DNA of 64,000 nucleotides from Parapedobacter tibetensis (GCF_024704835.1 NZ_JAMXBE010000010.1:105095-169094), one strand, 5' to 3'. Counted from the stretch's first letter, positions 17,701-28,119 are shown. A program made the numbers and translations. The notes: generated by a model from the letters alone, not told the origin.

Positions 17701-20520
17701 ATGAACACCCAACAAATGGACATGTCAATGAAATATTTATATAAGAGTTTGGTGGTACTTGCTTCGCTTGGGTACGCTGCATGGCCAGCCTACGGTCAGG
17801 CAGAACAGGATAGTTTATCCATGAATGCGCTGAAAGACAGTGTGATTGCTGCCACTACGCAGGTGCGGATACCCGTTCAAAGTGATGCGGTTTCCTTTGC
17901 CGAGGTATTGGCTGGCAATGCAAAGATCCATGTAACGGAATCTGGAGTGGTCGGTTCGGCGCCCCAATTGATGATCAGGGGTATACACAGCGTCAATTTA
18001 AATGTGACCCCGCAAGTGTTCATAGATGGGATATCCGTACGATACAATAGGGACCTGCCGTCTTTTCTATCGGTATTTGAGCCAACGCGCTTCGGTTTTA
18101 TCAATCCACACGACATCGGAGCAATCTATATCGCCAATGGCGGAAAAGAATTGTCGGAAATCGGAGGGAGAGGCGCAAACGGAGCGATTTACCTGACCAC
18201 GGATCGGGGCGAGTTCGGCGGTACCCAGATCGATTTCACCGCCAACTATGGATTGTCAGACGCAACGTATCAGGTGAGCCGTATGGGAGCTGATGGGTTT
18301 AAACGGTATCTACGGGAAGTGATGGAAGAAAACGGGGTTTCTAGTAGTGAATTGGCGAGTAACCCCATATTTGACCCTGCCTTGCCGCAATATGCGTATC
18401 AAACGGATTGGGTAGATATGATTACAAGAAGGGCCTCCTTCAGCGACTATCATCTGAAATTAAAGGGCGGCGACGCCGATGCCAACTACTTATTCAGTGT
18501 GGGGTATACCGATAAGGAGGGCACACTGATCGGTACCGATATGCAGCGCATCAGCATGCGTTTCAATCTAGACTATCAGCTTTCACAGAAGTTTAAAATC
18601 ACAAACAACTTGGCTTATGCCAATACAACGGCAGGCTATCTTGAACAAGGAAGCAACTGGGATGTGCATCCCATTTATACCGCTGCGACCAAGGCGCCTT
18701 TTATGGGACGCTACGCATACAATGACGAAAACCAGCTGACCGACTTGCTGGCGGATGTAGACGTGCTGGGTAAAAGCAATCCCTGGGCATTAGTAAACAA
18801 TATGGCTAATGACAATGAGGAAAACCGGGTAGACGGTTCCATCAGCGCAACATGGCAAGCAGGTGAGCGCACGTCGTTGACCTCGGTCATGGCGGTGAAT
18901 TATTTCAACCTGAAAGAGAAGCAATATCGGCCTGCGCTAGGTATCGTGAACGATCGGCACCGTATTCGTCAGAACGCACAACGGTCTTCCAGCGAATTTA
19001 CGTTGCTGTGGAACTCCCATTTGGATCAGAACGGTGTATTGAGCGATTGGGCAAGTTATAAAGGACGTGTGGGTGCTTGGGTGGAACTATTTGAGGAGAA
19101 GACGGTTTATGCCCGAAAGATCAATGCCGGCACAGATGATTACGAAACGCTGGAGCAAGGGACGGCGGATAGTGCTTCTAACACCAAGTTCCAGTCGAAC
19201 CTGATGCGGATTTACGCTAGTGGCGACATCCGCGTGTTGGACAGGGCAACCTTCTCGGCCAATGTGAGCTTGGAAGGTTCATCCAATTTCGGGTCCAAAG
19301 GACGATGGAATGTTTATCCCGGGGTAAGCGCGGCGGTAGATTTGCTACAACCGAATAACCGGCATCAAATGCAGTTACGCGCATCCTGGGGGCTTAGCGG
19401 CAATCATGACGTCCGCGGTTTTTATCATTATAACCTGTATTATCCCGTTGGATACTTCGGATACGGCGGGGCTTACTTAGGAAATGTTGCTAACACGGAC
19501 ATCGGTCCGGAGATCACCAATACCGCAGACGGCGGCCTGGCGGTCGCGCTGTTTGGAAATCGGGCCACCGTGGATCTGGGTTACTACTACAAACGGACAC
19601 ATGACCTCATTACCTCCAAGGCCGTTCCCATCGAAATCGGATTGGGCCCCCAATTTGAAAACCGGGGCGTGATGTATTCCCACGGGCTGGAACTGGCCTT
19701 GAATGTAAATCTTCTTCGTAACACCGATCGGTTTTCTTGGTCAGTCTTTGGCAACCTGTCGACACTGAATACCCGCTTGGAGTCTTTGGGCAACGGGGAG
19801 GTCATCAGGACACTCGGAAATGTCGATGGGGTGGCATTGGCTGGTGAGCAGATGGGTAGTTTTTATGGGTATCGCGTGCTCGGTGTATTTGGTTCAGAAG
19901 AAGATGTTTACCTGCGTAAAGCCGATGGCACCAACTATAGGCCCGGCGACTATATCATAGACGATGTAAACGGGGATTCGAAGATCAATGAATTGGATAG
20001 GCAGGTAATTGGTTCAGCATTGCCGACGCTCTTCGGCGGTTTTGGTACGACGGTCGGATGGGGACGGCTATCCATGAGCACGCAATTTGCCTATTCGTAC
20101 GGACAGGAGATCTACAACAGCTTTAATCAACGCATGCAACTGATGAGCGATTATTCCAACCAATCCCCAGCCGTTGCAGGCCGATGGAAATCGGTCACCG
20201 AACAAGGTGACGGGCTGAGCAGGGCCGCCTTCGGTGATCCCTCTTTCAATGGCATCGCATCCGATATGTGGGTGGAGGACGGTGGATACCTGCGGTTGAA
20301 ATACGTGACCGTGAGCTATGCGATCAACACCGAAACGCACCTGCGGTTTCTACGCGGGGTTAAGCTGTTCGTAACGGGCGAAAATTTGCTGACCATCTCC
20401 AATTACAGTGGCATGGACCCGGAAGTGGTATCATACAGCGATCCGCTAATGAGGGGGATTGATTTTGGTGCATCGCCACTGCCCAAGACATTCGTGGTGG
20501 GTGTTAAATTATCCCTTTAA
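17701..20520 (+). CDS. SusC-like TonB-dependent transporter lacking the usual N-terminal regulatory-like domain
   Basis: 939 aa, about 100-150 residues shorter than its two paralogs here. Translation may start at 17701 or at 17728 (MKYLYKSLV...), both giving a signal peptide ending AYGQ. The carboxypeptidase-regulatory-like domain is missing; after a short linker the divergent plug begins (APQLMIRGIHSV, GGRGANGAIYLTTDRGE). The barrel is complete and ends FVVGVKLSL. The gene begins 1 bp after the FAS1 stop and is followed by SusD at 20539. A separate ligand range from the first SusC is likely, because plug and barrel differ throughout. Confidence 0.92.
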   Translation: MNTQQMDMSMKYLYKSLVVLASLGYAAWPAYGQAEQDSLSMNALKDSVIAATTQVRIPVQSDAVSFAEVLAGNAKIHVTESGVVGSAPQLMIRGIHSVNLNVTPQVFIDGISVRYNRDLPSFLSVFEPTRFGFINPHDIGAIYIANGGKELSEIGGRGANGAIYLTTDRGEFGGTQIDFTANYGLSDATYQVSRMGADGFKRYLREVMEENGVSSSELASNPIFDPALPQYAYQTDWVDMITRRASFSDYHLKLKGGDADANYLFSVGYTDKEGTLIGTDMQRISMRFNLDYQLSQKFKITNNLAYANTTAGYLEQGSNWDVHPIYTAATKAPFMGRYAYNDENQLTDLLADVDVLGKSNPWALVNNMANDNEENRVDGSISATWQAGERTSLTSVMAVNYFNLKEKQYRPALGIVNDRHRIRQNAQRSSSEFTLLWNSHLDQNGVLSDWASYKGRVGAWVELFEEKTVYARKINAGTDDYETLEQGTADSASNTKFQSNLMRIYASGDIRVLDRATFSANVSLEGSSNFGSKGRWNVYPGVSAAVDLLQPNNRHQMQLRASWGLSGNHDVRGFYHYNLYYPVGYFGYGGAYLGNVANTDIGPEITNTADGGLAVALFGNRATVDLGYYYKRTHDLITSKAVPIEIGLGPQFENRGVMYSHGLELALNVNLLRNTDRFSWSVFGNLSTLNTRLESLGNGEVIRTLGNVDGVALAGEQMGSFYGYRVLGVFGSEEDVYLRKADGTNYRPGDYIIDDVNGDSKINELDRQVIGSALPTLFGGFGTTVGWGRLSMSTQFAYSYGQEIYNSFNQRMQLMSDYSNQSPAVAGRWKSVTEQGDGLSRAAFGDPSFNGIASDMWVEDGGYLRLKYVTVSYAINTETHLRFLRGVKLFVTGENLLTISNYSGMDPEVVSYSDPLMRGIDFGASPLPKTFVVGVKLSL

Positions 20521-20538
20521 CCTTAGATTAATGTTAGC

Positions 20539-22059
20539 ATGAAATCAATTATGAAGAAATTAATGTGGATTGGCTTTATTGCATTAGCTGGATGCACTGA
20601 CTTTTTTGAGGTCACCCCCTACAATGCGGTAAAGGAAGATGAGTTTTATAAAAACCGGGAGGACCTGAACGCCGCTGCCATCGGAATGTATCAGTCCTTA
20701 ACAAAAGAAGTGCATAAGTTCTTGCTATGGGGTGACGCCCGTGCAGATATGGTTACAACGGGGCAACCTGAGCCCGATCCCTATGTCAACGAGTTTGTGT
20801 TGAATAATGTCACGGTGAATAACCCACATACCGATTATTCGGGTATTTATCGGACCATCGCCCGCTGTAACCGCCAGCTGGAGCGAGTGTATGACGTGAT
20901 GGCGGTAGATGACAAGATCCTTGACAGGGATGCGGGGGCCTTCTATGGTGAAGCGTTACTGCTTCGGGCTTACTGTTATTACCTGCTGGTAAGGACCTTT
21001 GATCGCTTTCCGATTATCCGATCAGATTATGCCGAGGAAATCCGGTTCGTGAATGAACAGGGCGATACGGTTTCGCGGGCTACAGCGGCCCTGACCGTCC
21101 ATGAAATCCGGGGGCTTTATCAGTTTCCAGAGGACAAACAGGAGGTCTGGCTGATGATTTATAACGATGTGCTCACCGTACTGGGGATCCTACCGCTCAA
21201 CTACCAATGGGACCGCAATAGTTTGCCTGCCCAACAGCGATATGGACGGATGTCCCAAGCCACGGCCAATACCTTTGCTACTGAGCTGGCGCTGTGGCTC
21301 GGCGAGTATCAATCGGCCTCCGCATTCGCCAATTCACCAATCACCAACAACAACCATGGGTTGGGGACGTCAGGCAACTGGATAAACCAGTTTACCGGTT
21401 CTTACGCCTCGCAGCATTCGATGTTTCTTCTTGGTTATCAATACGAAAAGAGTTTCGAGACAAACCGCCTCCAGGAGTTTACGTCACAGGTTCCTGCCGA
21501 TGGGGGGCGCTATCATTTAAAACCAGTGTCTCACGTAATCAATACCATATTTTTCCAGGAAGAAGGCGATATCCGCACGAGTTTCAGCTATAAGGTTATC
21601 GGACAAGACACCGTCATCTGGAAGTATATCGGTACGGACAATGTGTTATCCATGCGCCCGCCTTATCAGAGCAATGCAAGCTGGCAGTTATACCGGAGTG
21701 CTGATGCCTACCTGTTCAAGGCATTGGCCGATTTGATGCTTAATGACTACTCCTCGGCATTTAATTTCTTAAACATGGTTCGGGAGGCGAGAGGATTGCT
21801 CCCTTTGCTGCCAGAAGAGATCGACTATACGAACAAGCCGTTTATGCTAGCGCAGCTTTTTAATGAAAGGGCACGGGAATTTGCATTTGAAGGGAAACGC
21901 TGGTATGACCTGATGTTGTGGTCGGAACTTTCCGGCGAGAATAAATTGGCACCGCATGTGGCGGCTAAATACCCGCCAGGGACGCACGAACGGGTGGAAG
22001 AGAAACTGCGGTTTGAACAGAACTGGTTCATCCCGGTGGATCCACTGCTGTGGAAATAA
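20539..22059 (+). CDS. SusD-like glycan-binding lipoprotein
   Basis: 506 aa; lipobox Cys in IALAGCTDFF. ATG 20551 is an alternative start. SusD hallmarks: FEVTPYNAVKEDEFYKNREDLNAAAIGMYQSL, YGEALLLRAYCYYLLVRTF, SADAYLFKALADLMLNDYSSAFNFLNMVREARG and the C-terminal LFNERAREFAFEGKRWYDLMLW with a final NWFIPVDPLLWK. Partner of the short SusC at 17701. Confidence 0.93.
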   Translation: MKSIMKKLMWIGFIALAGCTDFFEVTPYNAVKEDEFYKNREDLNAAAIGMYQSLTKEVHKFLLWGDARADMVTTGQPEPDPYVNEFVLNNVTVNNPHTDYSGIYRTIARCNRQLERVYDVMAVDDKILDRDAGAFYGEALLLRAYCYYLLVRTFDRFPIIRSDYAEEIRFVNEQGDTVSRATAALTVHEIRGLYQFPEDKQEVWLMIYNDVLTVLGILPLNYQWDRNSLPAQQRYGRMSQATANTFATELALWLGEYQSASAFANSPITNNNHGLGTSGNWINQFTGSYASQHSMFLLGYQYEKSFETNRLQEFTSQVPADGGRYHLKPVSHVINTIFFQEEGDIRTSFSYKVIGQDTVIWKYIGTDNVLSMRPPYQSNASWQLYRSADAYLFKALADLMLNDYSSAFNFLNMVREARGLLPLLPEEIDYTNKPFMLAQLFNERAREFAFEGKRWYDLMLWSELSGENKLAPHVAAKYPPGTHERVEEKLRFEQNWFIPVDPLLWK

Positions 22060-22102
22060 TTTGGTGATTGGCAATGAGCGTACAACGAAAAAACTAAGAA
22101 TC

Positions 22103-24034
22103 ATGAAAGTATTAATCGATATAAAATACGATGTGTTGCGCAAGAAGGCAATTGCAGGTATGGCAATGGCTTTTTGCCTGCTGACCTTGCTGCTTTCGGG
22201 ATGTTACAAGGAACAGCATTTCGGCTTTCCAGGACCTTACGACGAAGAACAGCGCATGCCGGATAGCCTGCCGTTTCCGTTTGACGAGAATCGCGAAGCC
22301 GGCATTTGGCTCATGCGTGACGGCGTGCCCGATTACGGTAGGATATTGTTCAAGGGGTATACCGATTTTTATCCGGCAGGGGATACCCTATCATGGAAAT
22401 CCGATCCCGATGGCATGCGGATGATTCCGCACCGCAATTACTATCCCATTTCGAACGCTGACCACTTCGGGGGCAACCCAAACAGCTATCAATTTAACTG
22501 GGCACTTAGTAAATACTTTGTGCCCATAGGTCCGGGAAAAAGCTTCTATATGTACACCAAGATGACGGTTGGTACGTTTAGCGGTACCGCACTTGGGCTG
22601 CTCCTTGGGATCAGCTGGGATAATGGTGAAGCCTTTGTTTTGGGGATGGATGGGTTTTCGAACATCGCGCCGACGTTTTTTATCAACCTGTATGGGACGA
22701 CCGCAAATGTGGACGCCAACCAAGGATGGCCGACGGTGAATGAGGTGGTTGTGCCCGGAATTCCTGCTGAGATCGAGGTGGTGATACATGATGGGCTGTT
22801 TTACTTCAAAATCAACGGAACGCTGTGTTTTCAGTTCAAGATTCCGGGCGAGACGTTTTACTTCACACCGACGATCAGGCCTTGGCGCAATTTCGTGACG
22901 GTGCATGACTTCTACATCGAGAGTATGGATGCCTTCACGGTAGATTACGCCATGCATGAGTATGAGCAGGGATATAACCGTATACAGTCACCTGCGCTGG
23001 CGCAGGCATCGAATGGCGACTTATTATTGTTTGCCGAGGGCAGGTCAAACCCGCGTTCGGACGACGAGCGGGTTGCCCAGCAAACCATGCCTGCCGGTGA
23101 TACGGACATCATCATGCGCCGATCGTCCTCTCAGGGTACATCGTGGAACGAACAGCTATCGGTTGTAGCCGGACAGGGCACCGACCAAACGTTTGCTTTT
23201 CCCCAGGTGGTCACGACAGCATCGGGGGATATCATACTGCATTATAGTCTCTTGCCTGGGCATGTTCAAGATGAAAGCTATACCTTTGACCCAAGCCAGC
23301 AGCGCGTCTATCAGGTGGTTTCCAGCGACAATGGGCAAACCTGGTCGACCCCCAGCGAGATTACCGACTACCTGAAATCCGATGTGGGGTACGTGAAGAG
23401 CGGACCGGGGCATGGCATTGAACTGACGTCGGACGCCTTTAAAAACCGCTTGGTGATGCCGGTGGTGCATGACGGTCGGCAGGTGCGCGTAGCATTGTCT
23501 GATGACGGTGGGCAGTCATGGCGACTATCGGAGGCGCGGATACCCGGCACCAATCGCCAGTCGGGCACCGTGATCGAACTGGCCGATTCCAGGCTGATGA
23601 TGGTGGTGGGGCATGGCAATACGACGCCCCGGAGCCGGTTGGTCTCCTACAGCAGCGATGGCGGGGAAACCTGGACAGCGCCGGAGAATCTCAGCGCAGA
23701 TGTGAGTACGGGAGATTTCGGGCACATGTTCCCGGCCACCATGGTCAAATCGACTGATGGAACGGTGCATTTGATTACACCGATCAACAGAACGTCGGAC
23801 AGCCGAACGTATAATGGTCCGGTCTATAGCGTAAACCCGGTATTGTTTTCAAGCCAGGACGAAGGGGGATCCTTCGGGCAGGGTGCGCCGTTGTTCGACC
23901 ACTTGAGTTATCGTGGTTATAATTCGCCGATTGGGGCGCTGGATGCTGTGGCATTAGAAGATGGGACTGTGGTCATTGTTGGGGAAGGCGGCGTGGAGAG
24001 TCCGAGGGAAGGCATTGTAGTATATCGAAAATAG
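22103..24034 (+). CDS. Sialidase-family (BNR) lipoprotein with N-terminal lectin-like domain
   Basis: Start at ATG 22103 gives 643 aa with lipobox Cys in LLLSGCYKEQ; the longer frame from 21956 overlaps SusD. Residues ~50-275 form a beta-sandwich, lectin-like domain. The propeller starts at YNRIQSPALAQASNGDLLLFAEGR, a variant of the RIP motif with two extra residues, and has Asp-box-like turns SSSQGTSW, SSDNGQTW, SDDGGQSW and SSDGGETW. SGTVIEL and RGYNSPIGAL stand where the activating Glu and the Tyr nucleophile are expected. It is related to GH33 but more divergent than the proteins at 7753, 24068 and 28333; activity is likely but not certain. Confidence 0.82.
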   Translation: MKVLIDIKYDVLRKKAIAGMAMAFCLLTLLLSGCYKEQHFGFPGPYDEEQRMPDSLPFPFDENREAGIWLMRDGVPDYGRILFKGYTDFYPAGDTLSWKSDPDGMRMIPHRNYYPISNADHFGGNPNSYQFNWALSKYFVPIGPGKSFYMYTKMTVGTFSGTALGLLLGISWDNGEAFVLGMDGFSNIAPTFFINLYGTTANVDANQGWPTVNEVVVPGIPAEIEVVIHDGLFYFKINGTLCFQFKIPGETFYFTPTIRPWRNFVTVHDFYIESMDAFTVDYAMHEYEQGYNRIQSPALAQASNGDLLLFAEGRSNPRSDDERVAQQTMPAGDTDIIMRRSSSQGTSWNEQLSVVAGQGTDQTFAFPQVVTTASGDIILHYSLLPGHVQDESYTFDPSQQRVYQVVSSDNGQTWSTPSEITDYLKSDVGYVKSGPGHGIELTSDAFKNRLVMPVVHDGRQVRVALSDDGGQSWRLSEARIPGTNRQSGTVIELADSRLMMVVGHGNTTPRSRLVSYSSDGGETWTAPENLSADVSTGDFGHMFPATMVKSTDGTVHLITPINRTSDSRTYNGPVYSVNPVLFSSQDEGGSFGQGAPLFDHLSYRGYNSPIGALDAVALEDGTVVIVGEGGVESPREGIVVYRK

Positions 24035-24067
24035 TGTTTGATTGATTTAAAATTGTATTGGTAACTT

Positions 24068-25231
24068 ATGATGGTATTGAAAATGTGTAAGCAGATAGGA
24101 AAATGGTTTCAAGCAGTTGCATTGATCATATGTACTGCACAGTTGAATGGTGTGGTCGCCCAGACCGTAGCAACAGAAAAGAAGGATGAAGTTGTTGTAT
24201 TTGAACCAAAGGCAGGTGAATACTCGTCTACCCGTATACCGGCGCTGGTGCTCACGAAGAAAGGAACGCTCCTCGCATTTGCCGCAGGGCGGATAGAAAG
24301 TGCGAGCGACTGGGCGGATATGGATTTATTGCTGCGGCGAAGTGAAGACGGGGGTAACACGTGGGGGGCCATACAGGTGGTCGCCGAACGTGCGGGCGGC
24401 AAGCCGACGGACAATCCCGCTCCCATCGTGGGAAGCGATGGCACCATCCATCTGTTGTACCAACGCGACTACGCCTATGCATACTATACCCAATCCACTG
24501 ACGATGGACTCACCTGGTCGCCGGCGGTAAACATTACCTCGACGTTCGACGCATTCAAAAAGGATTACGATTGGAAGGTATTGGCTCCAGCGCCGGGGCA
24601 TGGCATACAGCTCAAGAATGGGCGGCTACTGGTGCCGGTATGGTTGGCTAATTCGGACAAGATAAAACCACATCGGAGCCACCATCCTTCACGGATTGCG
24701 ACCATTTACAGCGACGACAACGGCAAAACGTGGCGCCGCGGAGCCATGGTGCCCGAGGCAGATGGTTTCAAAGACCCAAGCGAAACCATGGCCGTGCAGC
24801 TCCCCGATGGCAGGGTGATGCTGAGCATCCGGAACGAGTCTGTCAAAAGGCGCAAAGGCGTAAGTTTCAGCAAGAATGTGATTTCGGGCTGGACCACGCC
24901 AACATATGATGAAGCACTGTTTGAGCCGATCTGCATGTCAAGCATGATCGCCGCTCCATATCATGGAAAAGATTATTTGCTCTTCTTGAATCCAGATAGC
25001 GAGCATATTCCGAAGCATCCCCGCCAGAACCTGACGCTGAAGGCGAGCGATGACAGCGGTAAAACCTGGGCAATAGAGCGGGTGGTCAACGAAGGGATTT
25101 CAGGTTACTCGGACATTACCATGGGAGCCGATGGCACCGTCTATTGCTTATTTGAAACGAAACATAACCCGAAAGATAATTGGTCGCTTGTATTAAAGCG
25201 GGTGACCATGGACGAGCTAGTAGGCCGCTGA
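24068..25231 (+). CDS. Exo-alpha-sialidase (GH33)
   Basis: 387 aa, a minimal secreted sialidase with a signal peptide ending VVAQ. TRIPALVLTKKGTLLAFAAGR holds the first Arg; Asp boxes are SEDGGNTW, SDDNGKTW and SDDSGKTW; ETMAVQLPDGRVMLSIRNES holds the activating Glu and second Arg; PRQNLTLKAS the third Arg; GISGYSD the Tyr nucleophile. The set is complete, so hydrolysis of terminal sialic acid is expected. It has no extra binding domain, unlike the other sialidases here. Gap to the previous gene is 33 bp, within the long run. Confidence 0.93.
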   Translation: MMVLKMCKQIGKWFQAVALIICTAQLNGVVAQTVATEKKDEVVVFEPKAGEYSSTRIPALVLTKKGTLLAFAAGRIESASDWADMDLLLRRSEDGGNTWGAIQVVAERAGGKPTDNPAPIVGSDGTIHLLYQRDYAYAYYTQSTDDGLTWSPAVNITSTFDAFKKDYDWKVLAPAPGHGIQLKNGRLLVPVWLANSDKIKPHRSHHPSRIATIYSDDNGKTWRRGAMVPEADGFKDPSETMAVQLPDGRVMLSIRNESVKRRKGVSFSKNVISGWTTPTYDEALFEPICMSSMIAAPYHGKDYLLFLNPDSEHIPKHPRQNLTLKASDDSGKTWAIERVVNEGISGYSDITMGADGTVYCLFETKHNPKDNWSLVLKRVTMDELVGR

Positions 25232-25281
25232 ACGAAATCAACACACGGCGCCCGCCGAATACATAATTATAACCCGTTATT

Positions 25282-28119
25282 ATGACTGTTACGAATGGGA
25301 TACCTAAGGCATATTTGATCATGCCATGTATGCTATTGCTGTCATTGATGTCCTTTTTTCCTGTTATTGGGCAAGTTTCTTTTCAGGAATTTATCGATCC
25401 CCCGACCGATTCCAGACCCTTTGCTAGGTGGTGGTGGAACGGCAACCGTATTACAAAAAATGAGCTAGCTAGGGAGTTGGATGTGCTGAAAAAAGCCGGA
25501 ATTGGCGGGGTCGAAATAAATCCAATTGCGTTGCCTGAAGGTGTAAGCGATGACAAATCGAAACCCTTGGTGTGGTTAAGTAAAGAATGGAATGAGATGG
25601 TTCGGTATGCTGCTGAGGAGGCGAAGGCCAGGGATATGGTTGTCGATTTACTTGTCGGTACCGGATGGCCTTTCGGGGGCGAATTTTTGACGGAAGATCA
25701 GGTTATTGAAAGAGCGATTGTCCATCGTTTACCATGCAAAGGAGGCGATCGGGTAAACGAGAGCCTCAAGGGACTATATGATCAGGCAATAGCAGCGTCA
25801 CCGCGCCCCCAAAAAGAGGCAGTCGATCATTATGAGATGTTGTTTATCAGACTAGTGCCTGTAAACATTGAATCGATAACAGACCAAATTGATTTAACAG
25901 ACCAATTTAAAACGGCAGGGGATACACTAACATATACGATTCCTGAGGGAAGGTATGAACTTATCTATGGTATTTTGCAAAAAGGGTATCGTAAAGTTGT
26001 CCATGGTGCCCCGGGAGGGGCCGGTAACGTGATGGACCATTATCGGGCCGACGTAACCCAAGCCTATTTGGATAGACTGAACAGGATAAGCCAAGATACA
26101 GGTGTTCCACTATCCTCCTTGATAAGAGCGTTGTTTTGCGATAGTATCGAGTTGGGCGGCGCTAACTGGACTCAGGAGCTGCCTAATCTTTTCTTTGCCG
26201 AATATGGCTATCGGGTTGAACCATGGCTGCCTTTCATATTTTATGATCTTTATAGCGGTTATACGGAAAGTGAGTACAACATTGCGTTTACTGATGATTT
26301 GGCTCGTATTCGTTATGATTATAACCGATTGCTGGTGAATACATTTCTGAAGAACTTTGTTCAAGTGTTCCAGCAGTATTGTAGCGATAACGAGGTGCTG
26401 TGCCGGTATCAGGCCTATGGATTTCCGTGGTTATTGGGGATACTGGAAGGAAATATGGCCGTCGATATTCCCGAAAGCAATAATTGGCTATTTGCGTCCG
26501 ACATGTATTCCAACGAGTGGAATTGGCATCAGGGGCATGGTTATATGATTTGGAACTTATATGCTTCATCCGCAGGTCACTTGACCAATAAGCGCATTAT
26601 TAGTGTTGAGGCGATGACCAATACGAAGGGTGTTTTTAAAGCCTCGCTGGAGGACATCAAGCAAAGCGACGATATGAATTTTATAACAGGGATTAATCAT
26701 TCCGTATTGCATGGTTATAATTATTCCCCGCCGCATGCCGGTTTCCCCGGTTGGGTGAGGTATGGTGCCTATTTCAGCGAATATAATACGTGGTGGCCCT
26801 ATTTTCCGAAATGGGCGGCATATAACGCAAGGCTTTCCTATGTATTTCAACATTCCGACCCGGTAAAGAAAATTGCAATCGTTGCCCCACAAAATGACGT
26901 ATGGGCTAATCATGGATTAATAAGGACACACTTTAACACACAACCGTGGTATGCTTACAGATTGTGGGAGGGGATTAGTCAGGCAGGCAGTTCTTGTGAC
27001 TATATTACGGATGATATTATCAAAAACGGAGAAGTAAGTAACGGGCAGTTGATATACGGTCCAATGTCTTTTGACGTAATCATGTTGGCGTCCGTGGAAT
27101 CGGTTGAACCTAACGTTGCTAAAAAATTGGCTGACTTTGTAAAATCCGGGGGAACGCTCGTTGGAATAGACAAAACTCCAAATAGATCGCTTTCAATGAA
27201 AGATAAAGCACAGGGAGACAAAATTGTTAGCGACGCGTTCAATCTGCTAGCAAAAAATTATTCTTCCAATTTTCACCGGGTGCCTGCTCCCAAAAATAAA
27301 GACGAACTGCTTCCATGGGTAGATAATATGTTAAAGACATTGTCACACGGAGGAGAGGATGTATACGATGTGAAGATTAAAACCCCCAATAAAAATATAT
27401 TCCAAATACATAAAACGGCAGGAGACAGCGATATTTATTTCTTCACCAACACGAACAGGTCGGAAGAAATAAGTTTTTATGTAGACTTCCCATTGACTGG
27501 AAAAACGCCATGGATATGGAATCCGGAAGATGGGACAAGAGAAAAATATGCAAATGGAAAAAGCAGCAATAGCTTATCTATTAAATTGCGGCCTTTGCAA
27601 TCTATCCTATTGATTTTCGACCCGTCAGATGAAGAAGATGTGGTGGATTATGCACTTGAAAGCAAGGAATACAAGTCAATCAAATCACTCAATGCCAATT
27701 GGCAAATGACCTTTAAACATGTAAACGGAACCGAGTTTACCCGTAATGAATCAAATATACTTCGTGAATTCGGCACGTCAAATGATTCTTTGCTCCATGC
27801 GTTTGCGGGTACCGTTTATTATAAAACCACTTTCCAATCAGACGGATTAGGTGATGTTTTGAGAATTAATAATACGAATAAGGGAGTTGTGGAAGTATTC
27901 TTAAACAATACGAAAATTGGAGAAAGCTGGTATGGCGTGCCTTCTTTTGCGTTGGCCAAACACCTTAATAAAGGAGAAAATACACTGGAGATTAAGTATA
28001 CTACGCTTTTGAGCAACTATATGATGGAGTTGAAAGACCCTGTTTCTAACGTATGGACTAAAAACTATAAAAAGATCCCGTCGGGAATAGATGGGGAAGT
28101 TGAGATTTTAGCACATTAA
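25282..28119 (+). CDS. GH106-like glycoside hydrolase
   Basis: 945 aa with a signal peptide ending VIGQ. The N terminus RPFARWWWNGNRITKNELARELDVLKKAGIGGVEINPIALP is typical of the GH106/alpha-L-rhamnosidase-like group. The middle has a TIM-barrel style layout (LFCDSIELGGANWTQELPNLF, VCR-YQAYG, SVEAMTNT), followed by a GATase-like domain (KKLADFVKSGGTLVGIDKTP) and a C-terminal jelly-roll (about 790-930) of the galactose-binding type. Members act on rhamnose or remain of unknown specificity; no rhamnose genes are seen nearby, so the substrate is open. Base composition is clearly more AT-rich than the preceding 22 kb. Last gene of the long run; a 24-codon relic of its own coding sequence follows the stop. 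Confidence 0.78.
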   Translation: MTVTNGIPKAYLIMPCMLLLSLMSFFPVIGQVSFQEFIDPPTDSRPFARWWWNGNRITKNELARELDVLKKAGIGGVEINPIALPEGVSDDKSKPLVWLSKEWNEMVRYAAEEAKARDMVVDLLVGTGWPFGGEFLTEDQVIERAIVHRLPCKGGDRVNESLKGLYDQAIAASPRPQKEAVDHYEMLFIRLVPVNIESITDQIDLTDQFKTAGDTLTYTIPEGRYELIYGILQKGYRKVVHGAPGGAGNVMDHYRADVTQAYLDRLNRISQDTGVPLSSLIRALFCDSIELGGANWTQELPNLFFAEYGYRVEPWLPFIFYDLYSGYTESEYNIAFTDDLARIRYDYNRLLVNTFLKNFVQVFQQYCSDNEVLCRYQAYGFPWLLGILEGNMAVDIPESNNWLFASDMYSNEWNWHQGHGYMIWNLYASSAGHLTNKRIISVEAMTNTKGVFKASLEDIKQSDDMNFITGINHSVLHGYNYSPPHAGFPGWVRYGAYFSEYNTWWPYFPKWAAYNARLSYVFQHSDPVKKIAIVAPQNDVWANHGLIRTHFNTQPWYAYRLWEGISQAGSSCDYITDDIIKNGEVSNGQLIYGPMSFDVIMLASVESVEPNVAKKLADFVKSGGTLVGIDKTPNRSLSMKDKAQGDKIVSDAFNLLAKNYSSNFHRVPAPKNKDELLPWVDNMLKTLSHGGEDVYDVKIKTPNKNIFQIHKTAGDSDIYFFTNTNRSEEISFYVDFPLTGKTPWIWNPEDGTREKYANGKSSNSLSIKLRPLQSILLIFDPSDEEDVVDYALESKEYKSIKSLNANWQMTFKHVNGTEFTRNESNILREFGTSNDSLLHAFAGTVYYKTTFQSDGLGDVLRINNTNKGVVEVFLNNTKIGESWYGVPSFALAKHLNKGENTLEIKYTTLLSNYMMELKDPVSNVWTKNYKKIPSGIDGEVEILAH

